A DNA stretch of 64,000 nt. Origin: Paenibacillus spongiae. Lineage in GTDB: Bacteria > Bacillota > Bacilli > Paenibacillales > Paenibacillaceae. Where the stretch lies: assembly GCF_024734895.1 (NCBI RefSeq), contig NZ_CP091430.1, forward strand, positions 2,932,501-2,996,500, in the 5' to 3' direction. Positions 26,210 through 34,604 of this stretch are shown in pieces (within the stretch, counting starts at the first letter, position 1; every line of letters starts with the position of its first letter). The notes beneath the pieces are model-generated. The model worked only from the letters and a program-made list of their open reading frames with translations, did no database searches and was not told the DNA's origin. A program made the position numbers and the translations under genes.

Positions 26210-27178
26210 ATGAAAGCGCAAACAAAATCGCCTCCATTGGTATCCCTGGACTTGCCCGCTAAGCGTGACCGCAGCCGTACCCGTTGGAAACGAATTCGCA
26301 AAAACTGGGATTTATATGCTTGTTTGTCACCCGGCCTGATCTATTTCTTCATCTTCTCGTATATCCCCATGTTCGGCCTGTTAATCGCATTTAAGGACTA
26401 CAACATCTTCCGGGGCGTATTCGACAGCCCCTGGAATAACTTCGCGTATTTCAAGGAAATGGTTCAGCTCCCCGACTTCTACAAGATCGTGCGCAATACG
26501 CTGATGCTCAACGTGCTTGGCCTCGTCATCGGCTTTCCCGCTCCGATCATTCTCGCCATCATGCTGAACGAGGTCGGCAGCAAATACTTCAAGCGAATCT
26601 CGCAATCCTTGTTATACCTGCCGCACTTTATGTCATGGGTCCTCATGGGCGGCATGATCTATGCCCTGCTGTCGCCGAAATTCGGCATCGTGAACCTGGT
26701 CCTCCAATGGATTGGCCTCGAGCCCATCTATTTCATGGCGAGCAACAGCTGGTGGGTTTCCGTATTTATCGGCTCCGGCATATGGGCCGGCGTCGGATGG
26801 GGAACCATTATCTATCTGGCGGCCATGACGACGCTGGATCCGCATTTATACGAAGCCGCATCCATCGACGGAGCCGGCAGATGGAAGAAAATCGTGAACA
26901 TCACCATTCCCGGCATTATGCCGACGATCGTGATCCTGCTTATTCTGAACATCGGCCATATGGTGTCGATCGGCTTCGAGCAGCCTTATGCCTTAATGAA
27001 TCCGCTCGTTATGGACGTTGCCGACGTTCTTAGCACCTATATCTACGAATTGGGTATCCGGCAGGGCGGATTCGGACTAACGACGGCAATCGGCATGGTG
27101 CAGTCGATTGTCAATCTGATGCTTATTATCGGCGCCAACTATGCCGCCAATAAGATGGGCCGCGAAGGCATCTGGTAA
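26210..27178 (+). CDS. Oligosaccharide ABC transporter permease, LplB type
   Basis: This ~322-residue polytopic membrane protein has the chosen start ATG 26210. Six membrane segments are visible, beginning with LYACLSPGLIYFFIFSYIPM. The cytoplasmic EAA loop reads YEAASIDGAGRWKKIVNITI, which couples to the ATPase. It pairs with the permease at 27448 and the lipoprotein at 28536, the order lplB-ytcP-lplA common in Paenibacillus and Bacillus. No ATPase gene lies in the cluster; such CUT1 systems usually share the MsmX-type ATPase encoded elsewhere. It is the likely importer of lyase-generated uronic oligosaccharides. Confidence 0.92.
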   Translation: MKAQTKSPPLVSLDLPAKRDRSRTRWKRIRKNWDLYACLSPGLIYFFIFSYIPMFGLLIAFKDYNIFRGVFDSPWNNFAYFKEMVQLPDFYKIVRNTLMLNVLGLVIGFPAPIILAIMLNEVGSKYFKRISQSLLYLPHFMSWVLMGGMIYALLSPKFGIVNLVLQWIGLEPIYFMASNSWWVSVFIGSGIWAGVGWGTIIYLAAMTTLDPHLYEAASIDGAGRWKKIVNITIPGIMPTIVILLILNIGHMVSIGFEQPYALMNPLVMDVADVLSTYIYELGIRQGGFGLTTAIGMVQSIVNLMLIIGANYAANKMGREGIW

Positions 27179-27447
27179 ACAAGGAGCGTAAGGATCAGTT
27201 GAACCATTGAAATACAACCCGCTGCGCAGGCAGAATGTTCTTCCGATCGCTGTTGTTCCCGGATTTTCTTGAATTCCATTTCTTGAGGTTGAAATCCGGA
27301 AACAAAGGCGACCGCTGGCGCTTCTTCAGAATCATTCTTCCTGCTCCGCCCGTCGTATCTTCATTTGTGATTATGCTTCCGAAGCAAGTTTTGTTGCGAA
27401 GTAAAATCCAAGAAGCTTAGCTTCACAAAACTTTTAGGAGTGAGCCT
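27179..27447 (+). other. Spacer between the two permease genes
   Basis: This is about 270 bp with no supportable gene; the short frame at 27235 lacks a ribosome site and recognisable product. The gap is larger than usual between paired permease genes, but no clear terminator is seen, so read-through is likely. Confidence 0.4.
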
Positions 27448-28368
27448 ATGGCAGAGGAGACCCGATCGCCTGTTGCAAGATATATCCGGAGACGAAGATA
27501 CTCACCCTGGGATACATCGTTTCACGTCGTCAATTACACGCTCATCGCGTTGATTTCATTTATCTGTATTTTTCCGTTCGTCAACACATTCGCCAATGCC
27601 TTCAGCAGCAGCCACGCCATCCAGGCCGGCAAGGTCGTGCTCTGGCCGGTGGATTTTCAGATCGACGCCATGAAGTCCGTCTTCTGGGACGATAACGTCA
27701 TTCGCTCCCTGTTCGTGACGATCTTCGTTACGGTAGTGGGAACAGCCATTAATATGGTTTTCACCATTCTGATGGCCTATCCGCTGTCTCGCCGGGATCT
27801 GGTGGGCAGAAAATATTTTCTGAACTATATGATTTTCACGATGATGTTCGGCGGCGGTCTGATCCCCAGTTATTTGTTAATTAAGAATCTAGGTATGTTG
27901 AATACGCTGTGGGCCATTATGATTCCGGGAGCAATCAGCGCGTTCAACGTCATCATCATGAAATCATTCTTTCAGAATATGCCCGATGAACTGCGGGAAG
28001 CGGCCATCATTGACGGCTGCGGCAACATGCGCTACCTGCTGCGCATTGTGCTTCCGCTCTCCGGCGCGGTCATGGCGACGATCGGCTTGTTCTATGCGGT
28101 TGGACATTGGAACAGCTACATGGGGGCGGTTATTATGATCGACGATCCGGATCTCTACACCCTGCAGGTCCGGTTGCGAAATATATTGCTGCTTTCTCAG
28201 CTCGATACATCCCTGGAGGTCATGCAGCAGGAGGGCAAGCTGCAGGTCATCGAGGAATCCTTGAAGGCGGCGACAGCCGTATTCGCTACGGTGCCGATTC
28301 TCATCGTGTATCCGTTCCTGCAGAAATATTTTGTGAAAGGCTCCTTTCTCGGTTCGGTAAAAGGGTAA
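27448..28368 (+). CDS. Oligosaccharide ABC transporter permease, YtcP/MalG type
   Basis: This 306-residue membrane protein has ATG behind TTTAGGAGTGAG. Six membrane segments include YTLIALISFICIFPFVNTFA and YFLNYMIFTMMFGGGLIPSY. The EAA loop is LREAAIIDGCGNMRYLLRIV. The C-terminus TVPILIVYPFLQKYFVKG, then SFLGSVKG, is the family signature and makes a useful contrast with the dead permease tail at 724-843. It is the partner of LplB at 26210. Confidence 0.92.
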   Translation: MAEETRSPVARYIRRRRYSPWDTSFHVVNYTLIALISFICIFPFVNTFANAFSSSHAIQAGKVVLWPVDFQIDAMKSVFWDDNVIRSLFVTIFVTVVGTAINMVFTILMAYPLSRRDLVGRKYFLNYMIFTMMFGGGLIPSYLLIKNLGMLNTLWAIMIPGAISAFNVIIMKSFFQNMPDELREAAIIDGCGNMRYLLRIVLPLSGAVMATIGLFYAVGHWNSYMGAVIMIDDPDLYTLQVRLRNILLLSQLDTSLEVMQQEGKLQVIEESLKAATAVFATVPILIVYPFLQKYFVKGSFLGSVKG

Positions 28369-28535
28369 TGGAGCTTCAGCAGCGGTTGCTAACCAGGACA
28401 GGGCCGGTCGGCTGCATGGCAGCCTTCCCGTATATAGATCTATAAGTTGAGCGTGAGAAAGAACGGACGGAAGGACATTCTAACTCGTTCGACTTATATC
28501 GATTCCTGTAAACGAATTATGAGGGAGGAACGAAC

Positions 28536-30218
28536 GTGGCATTTCGTAAAAATGGGATCACCCTGTTTATTGCAATCATCCTATCCTTCTCGCTTCTATT
28601 GGCAGGCTGCAGCTCGAACAATGATCCAGGCAGCGCTGGGGGCAGCACGAACAAGCCGGAGTCGGAAGACAAGGGCGAATCAGTTAACAAGGAAGAACCG
28701 GTCAAGAAAGAAGAAGAGGTCAAGCAGGTGAAGCTTCGCGTCATGATTTACGACCGCGGCAATACGCCTGAAGGCATGAAGCTGACGGAAGCGCCTCTCG
28801 TCAAGTGGGCGCAGGAGCAGGTGAAGCCGCTTGGCATCGATCTGGAGATGGTCGGCGTACCGCGCGGAGAAGCGGAGAGCAAGCTGAACGTCTGGCTCGC
28901 CTCCGGCGAAGCACCGGATATTATCTACTCCTACGATTCCAATACGTTGTTCAAATATGCCGAGCAGGGCGGGTTGTGGGAGCTGGATGAGCTGCTCGAG
29001 AAGTACGGTTCTCAAATCAAGACCAATAATCAGAAAGCGCTGGACCTGGCTGGCGTATACAAAGGGAAGAGATATGCCATACCGGCAATTCGAGCGAATC
29101 CTTTCGGTGGCCCGACGATCAAGATCCGTCAGGATTGGCTGGATAAGCTGAATATGAAGGCACCGACGACGGCGGATGAACTTTATACGGTGCTCAAAGC
29201 GTTCAAAGAGAAGGATCCGGGCAATGTAGGCAAGGACAAAGTGGTGCCGTATGCGTTCCCGGCGATCGGCAAAGCATTCATGTATAACCTCTCCGGCGCG
29301 TTCGGCGTTAGTCCGCAGCTGGTGGGTAACGGAACGGATATGTATGGCGGCGTATGGCTCGACGGCAAATATGTATCGAATATCGCCTCGCCGGGTGCGC
29401 GCGATATGTTCAAATTTCTGAATAAGCTGTATAAGGAAGGATTAATACCGAAGGAATTCGGTACGGACGTGAACAATCAGCAGTTTAACCAGTATATTGC
29501 GCAAGGCGTAGCCGGCTTCATGGAGAATAATGACTCGAGCTTGGCTTCGACCGATTCGTCCAGAGGGGCGGTTCCGGAAGCGAGATGGGTGCCGGTGGAG
29601 CCTCTCATCGGACCGGACGGCAAGCGGTACGCTGCAGGATCGGCCGACTACGGAATGCTCATTATGGTTCCGAAGGCAAGCAAGGAAGAGCAGGCGATTG
29701 CAGCGATGAAATATTTGAACTGGATGGCTGACCCCGATGTCATCCTGACGATGCAATCCGGTATCGAGGGCGTTCATCGCAAGAAGGCGGAGGACGGATC
29801 ATGGGAAAATATCGATCAGGATAAAACGGCCAAGGAAGTCGCCTGGTATGCAGGTCCCGGAGACCTCTCCCTGATCCAGCAGGGGCAGCCGAAGATGACC
29901 TATGAGCAGCTGAAGAACGCCGCGATCAAATCGGAGGTATTCGATCCGGAGTATTACGCGACGACGATAACGAATTGGTGGAAGATATTTGAAACCTACA
30001 CGCCGAAGCATGTCATTCTGTCGGAGCCAAGACCGTTCGCACAGAAGAATCAGGATACCATTGCGAAATTCATTAACGAATCGATTACGAAAATCATCGT
30101 TTCCTCTGATCCTGACAAAGAGTATGATGCGATGATCGCTGGATGGAAGAAGCTCGGCGGCGAAGAATTCGACCGGGAATTGACGGAAATCTACACGAAA
30201 ATAAACTACCAGCCATAA
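28536..30218 (+). CDS. Oligosaccharide-binding lipoprotein, LplA type
   Basis: This 560-residue extracellular solute-binding protein starts with GTG behind GAGGGAGGAA. The type II signal reads ITLFIAIILSFSLLLAGCSS (lipobox LAGC, Cys about residue 25). An acidic/Lys-rich linker follows and then the family 1 binding domain (VKLRVMIYDRGN, ASGEAPDIIYSYDSNTLFKY, YAIPAIRANPFGGPTIKIRQ). It is anchored outside the membrane and delivers oligosaccharides to the LplB/YtcP pair. It may also inform the YesM-type kinase. Length is normal for the 500+ residue LplA subgroup. Confidence 0.92.
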   Translation: MAFRKNGITLFIAIILSFSLLLAGCSSNNDPGSAGGSTNKPESEDKGESVNKEEPVKKEEEVKQVKLRVMIYDRGNTPEGMKLTEAPLVKWAQEQVKPLGIDLEMVGVPRGEAESKLNVWLASGEAPDIIYSYDSNTLFKYAEQGGLWELDELLEKYGSQIKTNNQKALDLAGVYKGKRYAIPAIRANPFGGPTIKIRQDWLDKLNMKAPTTADELYTVLKAFKEKDPGNVGKDKVVPYAFPAIGKAFMYNLSGAFGVSPQLVGNGTDMYGGVWLDGKYVSNIASPGARDMFKFLNKLYKEGLIPKEFGTDVNNQQFNQYIAQGVAGFMENNDSSLASTDSSRGAVPEARWVPVEPLIGPDGKRYAAGSADYGMLIMVPKASKEEQAIAAMKYLNWMADPDVILTMQSGIEGVHRKKAEDGSWENIDQDKTAKEVAWYAGPGDLSLIQQGQPKMTYEQLKNAAIKSEVFDPEYYATTITNWWKIFETYTPKHVILSEPRPFAQKNQDTIAKFINESITKIIVSSDPDKEYDAMIAGWKKLGGEEFDRELTEIYTKINYQP

Positions 30219-30227
30219 GGGCGAAGG

Positions 30228-30256
30228 GACCGCTGAATTGCTCAGCGGTCTTCTCT
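30228..30256 (+). terminator. Terminator or attenuator after the binding-protein gene
   Basis: GACCGCTGA (30228-30236) pairs perfectly with TCAGCGGTC (30242-30250), followed by TTCTCT. The T-run is weak and the next gene starts 32 bp downstream, so partial read-through (lowering expression of the lyase relative to the abundant binding protein) is plausible. Confidence 0.65.
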
Positions 30257-30287
30257 AATGAACCGAAGATTCGAAGGAGGAGTAGAA

Positions 30288-32486
30288 ATGAACAAGCAAA
30301 CGTATCTGGACTATATTAAAGCGGCGGTTATCGAAGGCCGGACTCATTATGATGCCGGTATCGAACAGTGGCGGCAGTCGTACCGCCCGGATCAATTTCT
30401 GGGGATGTACGCCCCTCCCGGAAGTATTCCGATTCTGGCGCAAACCGAAGCTTTTCTCTATCACGTGACAGGCGAAGCCGAATACGGCGAGCAGGCCAGA
30501 CGAATTCTTCTTGCGGTCGAGTCGTTCAAGGATATCGTGCCGGACTTCATCAAGGAGCGGCATCCGGAATATGCGGAGGGCATCACTTCCTTCGAGCCTC
30601 TCTTCCAGGGCACACATTACATACAAGGCTATCTGTTCATGAAGGATTCTGCACTCCTATCGGATGATGACAAGCGGCAAATCGAAGGATCGATCCGCAG
30701 CTCCGTGCAAGCGATGCTGCATTATCCGGAGTGGGGCGCTCATAACCGTTCCATGCTGCGGGTCTTCACGCTATCGCTGGCAATTTCGGCGCTTGGAGAT
30801 ACCGAGGAGATACGGGAGTGGGCGAAGCTGCGCGACTACTTGGCGGAAGAATCGTATGGCGGCTGGTCCATCGAGGATGCCGAGCTGTATTTGCCGCTGT
30901 GGCTGATCTCCTGCATCATCTATGCGGAGATGACCGGGAAGGAGTCGGAATACTTCGCAATGCCGCAAACCAAATATTATTTTGATTATATTACGCATGC
31001 ATTAATTCCATATGGACAGCTGCCGGACTTCGGGGATTCGCATTATAATTCCTGCTGGTACTTGTGGCTGGCATGTCTGGAGAAGGGAGCCGCCCACTAC
31101 CGGTGCGGATATATGAAGTATGCCGCCAGCAAAATATACGAATACTTCCTTGCCAGCCATGAAGGGCCGCCTTCCGCTTATCTCGCCGCCTATTTCTCCA
31201 ATGCCTATTTATGGTCGGACGACGAATTGGAGCCGGTTCGGCCGGACTGGCAGAGCGAAGAACTGCTGGAGGATGTGATCGGGAAGAAGATTGTGTACCG
31301 CGATGGCTGGGAGGACGATTCGACGTACATGCTGCTGAATTACCGCGACGAAGGGGATTATGCGTATATCCCGAGGGAGTATTTGCGGCGGACGATCCAT
31401 GCTCCTGCCGAGAAGGCACACCACGGCCATGCGGATGAAAACTCGATCCTATTTCTAGCCAAGAAGCAGAATATACTGCTGCATGACGGCGGATACCGGG
31501 ACGGCGCGCCCAACGGACGGTATCGCGCGGATATCTATCATAATCGTCTCGTCTTTCGGGATGGCGAACCGGGTAAAAACGATTCCATCTTCGATTTTAT
31601 TCATGATGACGGCACCTACAAACGGGTCTCCACGGAGAAGCTTCACTTTCAGCGGTTCGGCGAGCTGGTCTACGGCCGTACCCGGTTGAGGGAGCCGTTT
31701 CACCAGATCCTATGGGACCGGGCGGTTACCTACCTGCAAGAGGAAGGCGTATTCATCATCGTCGACTGGACCCAGTCACAGAGCGAGAGCGATAAGCTGC
31801 TGAGCACCTTAAATCTATGGCATCCGGGAAGCGTGCTAGCATCAGGCGAGCAGCACTATGTCGGTCAGGTTCAGCGAATTCATCAAGGACCCGGCGATAC
31901 GAACCCGATTGTGAATCGTACCGAGCTGGCACTGCTAATTGAATTTCCTGGCAGCGCGAGGCGGACCGGCCAGGAAACGATCAAACGCTGCTATGCGGAT
32001 AGTGAGATGGTCTATGAAATGGATACCCGCCGCGTTACGAAGGGATCGATGAACAGCTTTGTAACCGTGTTGACGCCATTTGCGCTCACAGACACAGCGG
32101 ATCCGGTACGGGACCGGGTGCGGATCAGCCGGGACACACCCGAGCATGACCGTCTGTCACTCTCTTATACGGCCAATGGGAAATCGATTCATCTTACGTA
32201 TAAGCTGGATCTGGATCAAGGCATTCTGGAAGGTGAGGGTTATCCTAAATATAAGTGGGAGCAGGGACGCCTGAATTACGGGCCAATCGATACGGACGCG
32301 GACTTCTCGTTCGTCCGCGAAGACGGCATCGGACCAAGGCGGTATGGTTTCGTCAATGGCTGCGGCATTGAATTTAACGGTTCGCTGTTGTTCCGGACCC
32401 CTCAGATGTCCGCCTATCAATTTCATTCTTCCTCCTTCTTGACTTCGGATCATAAGTGGAGAGCGTGGGACGGCTCCTTCGGATAA
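30288..32486 (+). CDS. Heparinase II/III-like protein, copy 2
   Basis: This ~732-residue protein starts at ATG 30288 behind GAAGGAGGAG. There is no signal peptide. Residues ~1-330 form an alpha-helical toroid (EWGAHNRSMLRVFTLSLAI, IPYGQLPDFGDSHYNSCWYL). Residues ~370-730 form the beta-sandwich part with EKAHHGHADENSILFLAKKQ, NILLHDGGYRDGAPNGRYR and DIYHNRLVFRDG, matching the HxH..D and Y..H..N..V pattern of heparinase II/III. It differs substantially from the 22884 protein, so the two probably act on different bonds. It is last in the locus, and its products would feed the two GH105 hydrolases. Confidence 0.78.
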   Translation: MNKQTYLDYIKAAVIEGRTHYDAGIEQWRQSYRPDQFLGMYAPPGSIPILAQTEAFLYHVTGEAEYGEQARRILLAVESFKDIVPDFIKERHPEYAEGITSFEPLFQGTHYIQGYLFMKDSALLSDDDKRQIEGSIRSSVQAMLHYPEWGAHNRSMLRVFTLSLAISALGDTEEIREWAKLRDYLAEESYGGWSIEDAELYLPLWLISCIIYAEMTGKESEYFAMPQTKYYFDYITHALIPYGQLPDFGDSHYNSCWYLWLACLEKGAAHYRCGYMKYAASKIYEYFLASHEGPPSAYLAAYFSNAYLWSDDELEPVRPDWQSEELLEDVIGKKIVYRDGWEDDSTYMLLNYRDEGDYAYIPREYLRRTIHAPAEKAHHGHADENSILFLAKKQNILLHDGGYRDGAPNGRYRADIYHNRLVFRDGEPGKNDSIFDFIHDDGTYKRVSTEKLHFQRFGELVYGRTRLREPFHQILWDRAVTYLQEEGVFIIVDWTQSQSESDKLLSTLNLWHPGSVLASGEQHYVGQVQRIHQGPGDTNPIVNRTELALLIEFPGSARRTGQETIKRCYADSEMVYEMDTRRVTKGSMNSFVTVLTPFALTDTADPVRDRVRISRDTPEHDRLSLSYTANGKSIHLTYKLDLDQGILEGEGYPKYKWEQGRLNYGPIDTDADFSFVREDGIGPRRYGFVNGCGIEFNGSLLFRTPQMSAYQFHSSSFLTSDHKWRAWDGSFG

Positions 32487-32538
32487 TTGGCAATTCATTT
32501 GCATGTCATTTTTGATTTCGTATACTTGGAGATTAAAG

Positions 32539-32568
32539 AAGCGGATCGCCTTTGAGGCGTCCGCTTTA
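32539..32568. terminator. Shared terminator between convergent genes
   Basis: AAGCGGA-CGCC pairs with GGCG-TCCGCTT across a TTTGA loop, ending TTTATTT. It lies between the lyase gene and the leftward PAP2 gene and overlaps the PAP2 stop codon. Confidence 0.7.
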
Positions 32569-33234
32569 TTTGCTGACCGGGTATTGAGGCTGGCTCTTTT
32601 TGGCCAATGGAGAAGGGTTGAAGAAGGTGCGCTCCGCATAGACGACAGCGCGGTACACGATTTCCACGATCAGAATGCCGCCAATGACATCCAGAATGAC
32701 ATGCTGCTTCACAAACAATGTCGATGCGATGATGAGGGAAGACATGCCGTAAATGATAATCTGATTCCACTTGTTGCGGAAGCCGCTGGTATACAACGCC
32801 TTCATGACCATATAGCTGGAGAAGCAATGGATGCTCGGAAAGCAGTTAAACGGCTGGTCGCGATTATAAATAAACTGGGTTAACGCGGTAAATACATCGT
32901 CACCTGTAAGTGTGGGCCGGGCAACCGTCGTTTGGAAGACGGAGTAGATCCCGTAGCAGAGCAAAGCACACAGGGTGTATGTCAGCAGTGAACGGTAATA
33001 GAACCTCGAATCCTTGATAAAGAAATAGATGAGACAGGCGTAAATGTAGAAAATCCAGATTGAATACGGCAAAGCGAAGTATTTGACGAATGGGATCGCC
33101 CGGTCGATGCCAAGCTCAAGGCTGTAGACGGTCTCAAGCGGTTTATTGAACATCGCATACAGCATGCCGAGAACGGGAAAAACAAGCATGGTGGACAAAG
33201 GCCAAAATCTTTTCATTCGCATAAGCATAATCAT
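32566..33234 (-). CDS. PAP2-superfamily phosphatase-like membrane protein
   Basis: This ~222-residue protein lies on the minus strand. The chosen start ATG 33234 follows ACGGAGATTG; ATG 33228 is equally possible. About six membrane segments are seen. The three PAP2 phosphatase motifs are recognisable in the variant form of the inositol-phosphorylceramide-synthase/PAP2_3 branch: VARPTLTGDD, FPSIHCFSSYM (His of the second motif) and KQHVILDVIGG (catalytic His and Asp). Such enzymes remove or transfer phosphate on lipid phosphates such as undecaprenyl pyrophosphate or phosphatidic acid on the outer membrane face. The physiological substrate is not evident. Confidence 0.8.
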   Translation of the reverse strand: MIMLMRMKRFWPLSTMLVFPVLGMLYAMFNKPLETVYSLELGIDRAIPFVKYFALPYSIWIFYIYACLIYFFIKDSRFYYRSLLTYTLCALLCYGIYSVFQTTVARPTLTGDDVFTALTQFIYNRDQPFNCFPSIHCFSSYMVMKALYTSGFRNKWNQIIIYGMSSLIIASTLFVKQHVILDVIGGILIVEIVYRAVVYAERTFFNPSPLAKKSQPQYPVSK

Positions 33235-33541
33235 CAATCTCCGTTTATGATGTCGTCCAAAAAACACACGCAGAAGCAATTATAATATAAATTCGTTTCT
33301 GCAAATTGTGAACATTTTACGACATCGATGCCAAGAGCCTGGCAAACCAGCGTGAACCATAGGTTTGCGCCCGCAGTCATGCCCGGAAACAAGTTCACGC
33401 CTGAACCGATTAAAGGATAAAAACTTGGATAGAATTCATATAGCGTGTACAATGATGACATAGCATGTTGAGAAGCAGTAAAGAGTGAAGAAGTGAATGC
33501 ACCAGCAGAAGTTTTTGTTGGAAATTAAGGAGGAAATTCCG

Positions 33542-34489
33542 TTGAACGACAAAATTGCTATCTTTACGGGTTCGTCGAATCCGGAGTTAGCGGAACTGAT
33601 TTGCCAGCAATTGGACCAGCCGCTTGGGAAGATGAAGCGCTCCCGGTTTAAGAGCGGCGAGATCTATGTGCATTATGAAGAAGGCATTCGCAACCGTGAC
33701 GTATATTTGATCCAAAGCTTTTCCCATCCCATTAACGAGCATTTTGTCGAACTCCTCATCATGATCGATGCGGCCAAGCGGGCTTCAGCAAAGACGATCA
33801 ATATCGTCCTTCCATACTTCGGATATGCACGGCAGGAGCGGAAGAGCGCGCCGCGCGAACCGATCTCGGCCAAAATGCTGTCCGACGTCCTCACGACTGT
33901 CGGTGCAAGCCGCGTCATTACGCTCGATTTACACTCGCCGGCGATCCAGGGATTCTTCAACATACCAGTCGATCATCTCACCGCGCTCGATCTGATCTGC
34001 GACTATATCAAATCGAAAAACATTTTAAATCCGATCATTGTTTCGCCGGATGCGGGACGTGCGGAAACGGCGGAGAAGCTGGCGAATTACTTGGATTATC
34101 CGTTTGCCATCATGGTTAAGAAACGTCCGAGTCATAACGAGTCGGTTATTACGCATGTGATCGGCGAAGTCGAAGGACATACTCCGATCATCATTGAAGA
34201 TCTGATCGATACGGGATCGACCATCGTGAATGTTGTCGAGGGACTGAAAGAAAGAGGCGCCCATGATTCGTACGTGTGCGCGACCCACCCCGTTTTCTCG
34301 GGATCGGCTCTGCATCGGCTGAAGCATAAGAACATTAAAGAGGTTGTCATTACGGATTCGCTTCCGCTGCAGGAGCCGTGTCCGGATTACGTTAAGGTTC
34401 TGACCGTCTCGTCCTTGCTGGCCGAGGCGATTCGCACGAACATTCATGGCGGTTCCATCAGTTGTCTGTTCAAGATCAAGAGTGTATAG
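33542..34489 (+). CDS. prs: Divergent ribose-phosphate pyrophosphokinase (PRPP synthetase) paralogue
   Basis: This ~315-residue cytoplasmic enzyme starts with TTG at 33542, correctly spaced behind AAGGAGG. It makes PRPP from ribose-5-phosphate and ATP. Conserved elements: RFKSGEIYVHYEEGIRNRDVYLIQSFSHPINEH, read as FKSGEIYV and YLIQSFSHPINEH; LPYFGYARQERKSAPREPIS (ATP-binding flexible loop); DLHSPAIQGFFNIPVDHL (metal-binding); and IEDLIDTGSTIVN (PRPP loop, usually DDIIDTAGT). The departures from the housekeeping enzyme, and the absence of gcaD/glmU next door, suggest a second paralogue. It is preceded by a gene-poor 260 bp and followed by a strong terminator. Confidence 0.88.
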   Translation: MNDKIAIFTGSSNPELAELICQQLDQPLGKMKRSRFKSGEIYVHYEEGIRNRDVYLIQSFSHPINEHFVELLIMIDAAKRASAKTINIVLPYFGYARQERKSAPREPISAKMLSDVLTTVGASRVITLDLHSPAIQGFFNIPVDHLTALDLICDYIKSKNILNPIIVSPDAGRAETAEKLANYLDYPFAIMVKKRPSHNESVITHVIGEVEGHTPIIIEDLIDTGSTIVNVVEGLKERGAHDSYVCATHPVFSGSALHRLKHKNIKEVVITDSLPLQEPCPDYVKVLTVSSLLAEAIRTNIHGGSISCLFKIKSV

Positions 34490-34553
34490 CATGGCGTAAG
34501 TAAGCTGCATGGAGTAAAAGGTTCATGCGCTCTACAGCACGTTAACAAGCAGC

Positions 34554-34595
34554 GGGGGCGGTCTCAAGCCATAATGGCAAGGACCGCCCCCATTT
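34554..34595. terminator. Bidirectional terminator
   Basis: GGGGGCGGTC (34554-34563) pairs perfectly with GACCGCCCCC (34582-34591), with GCCATAATGGC in the loop. It separates the convergent prs-like and RNase J genes. Confidence 0.85.
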
Positions 34596-34604
34596 GTTGT
34601 GGTT

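Noticed and set aside
28447-28731. Open frame overlapping the start of the binding-protein gene
   Set aside because: It is an out-of-frame reading through the well-supported lipoprotein gene at 28536 and has no ribosome site.
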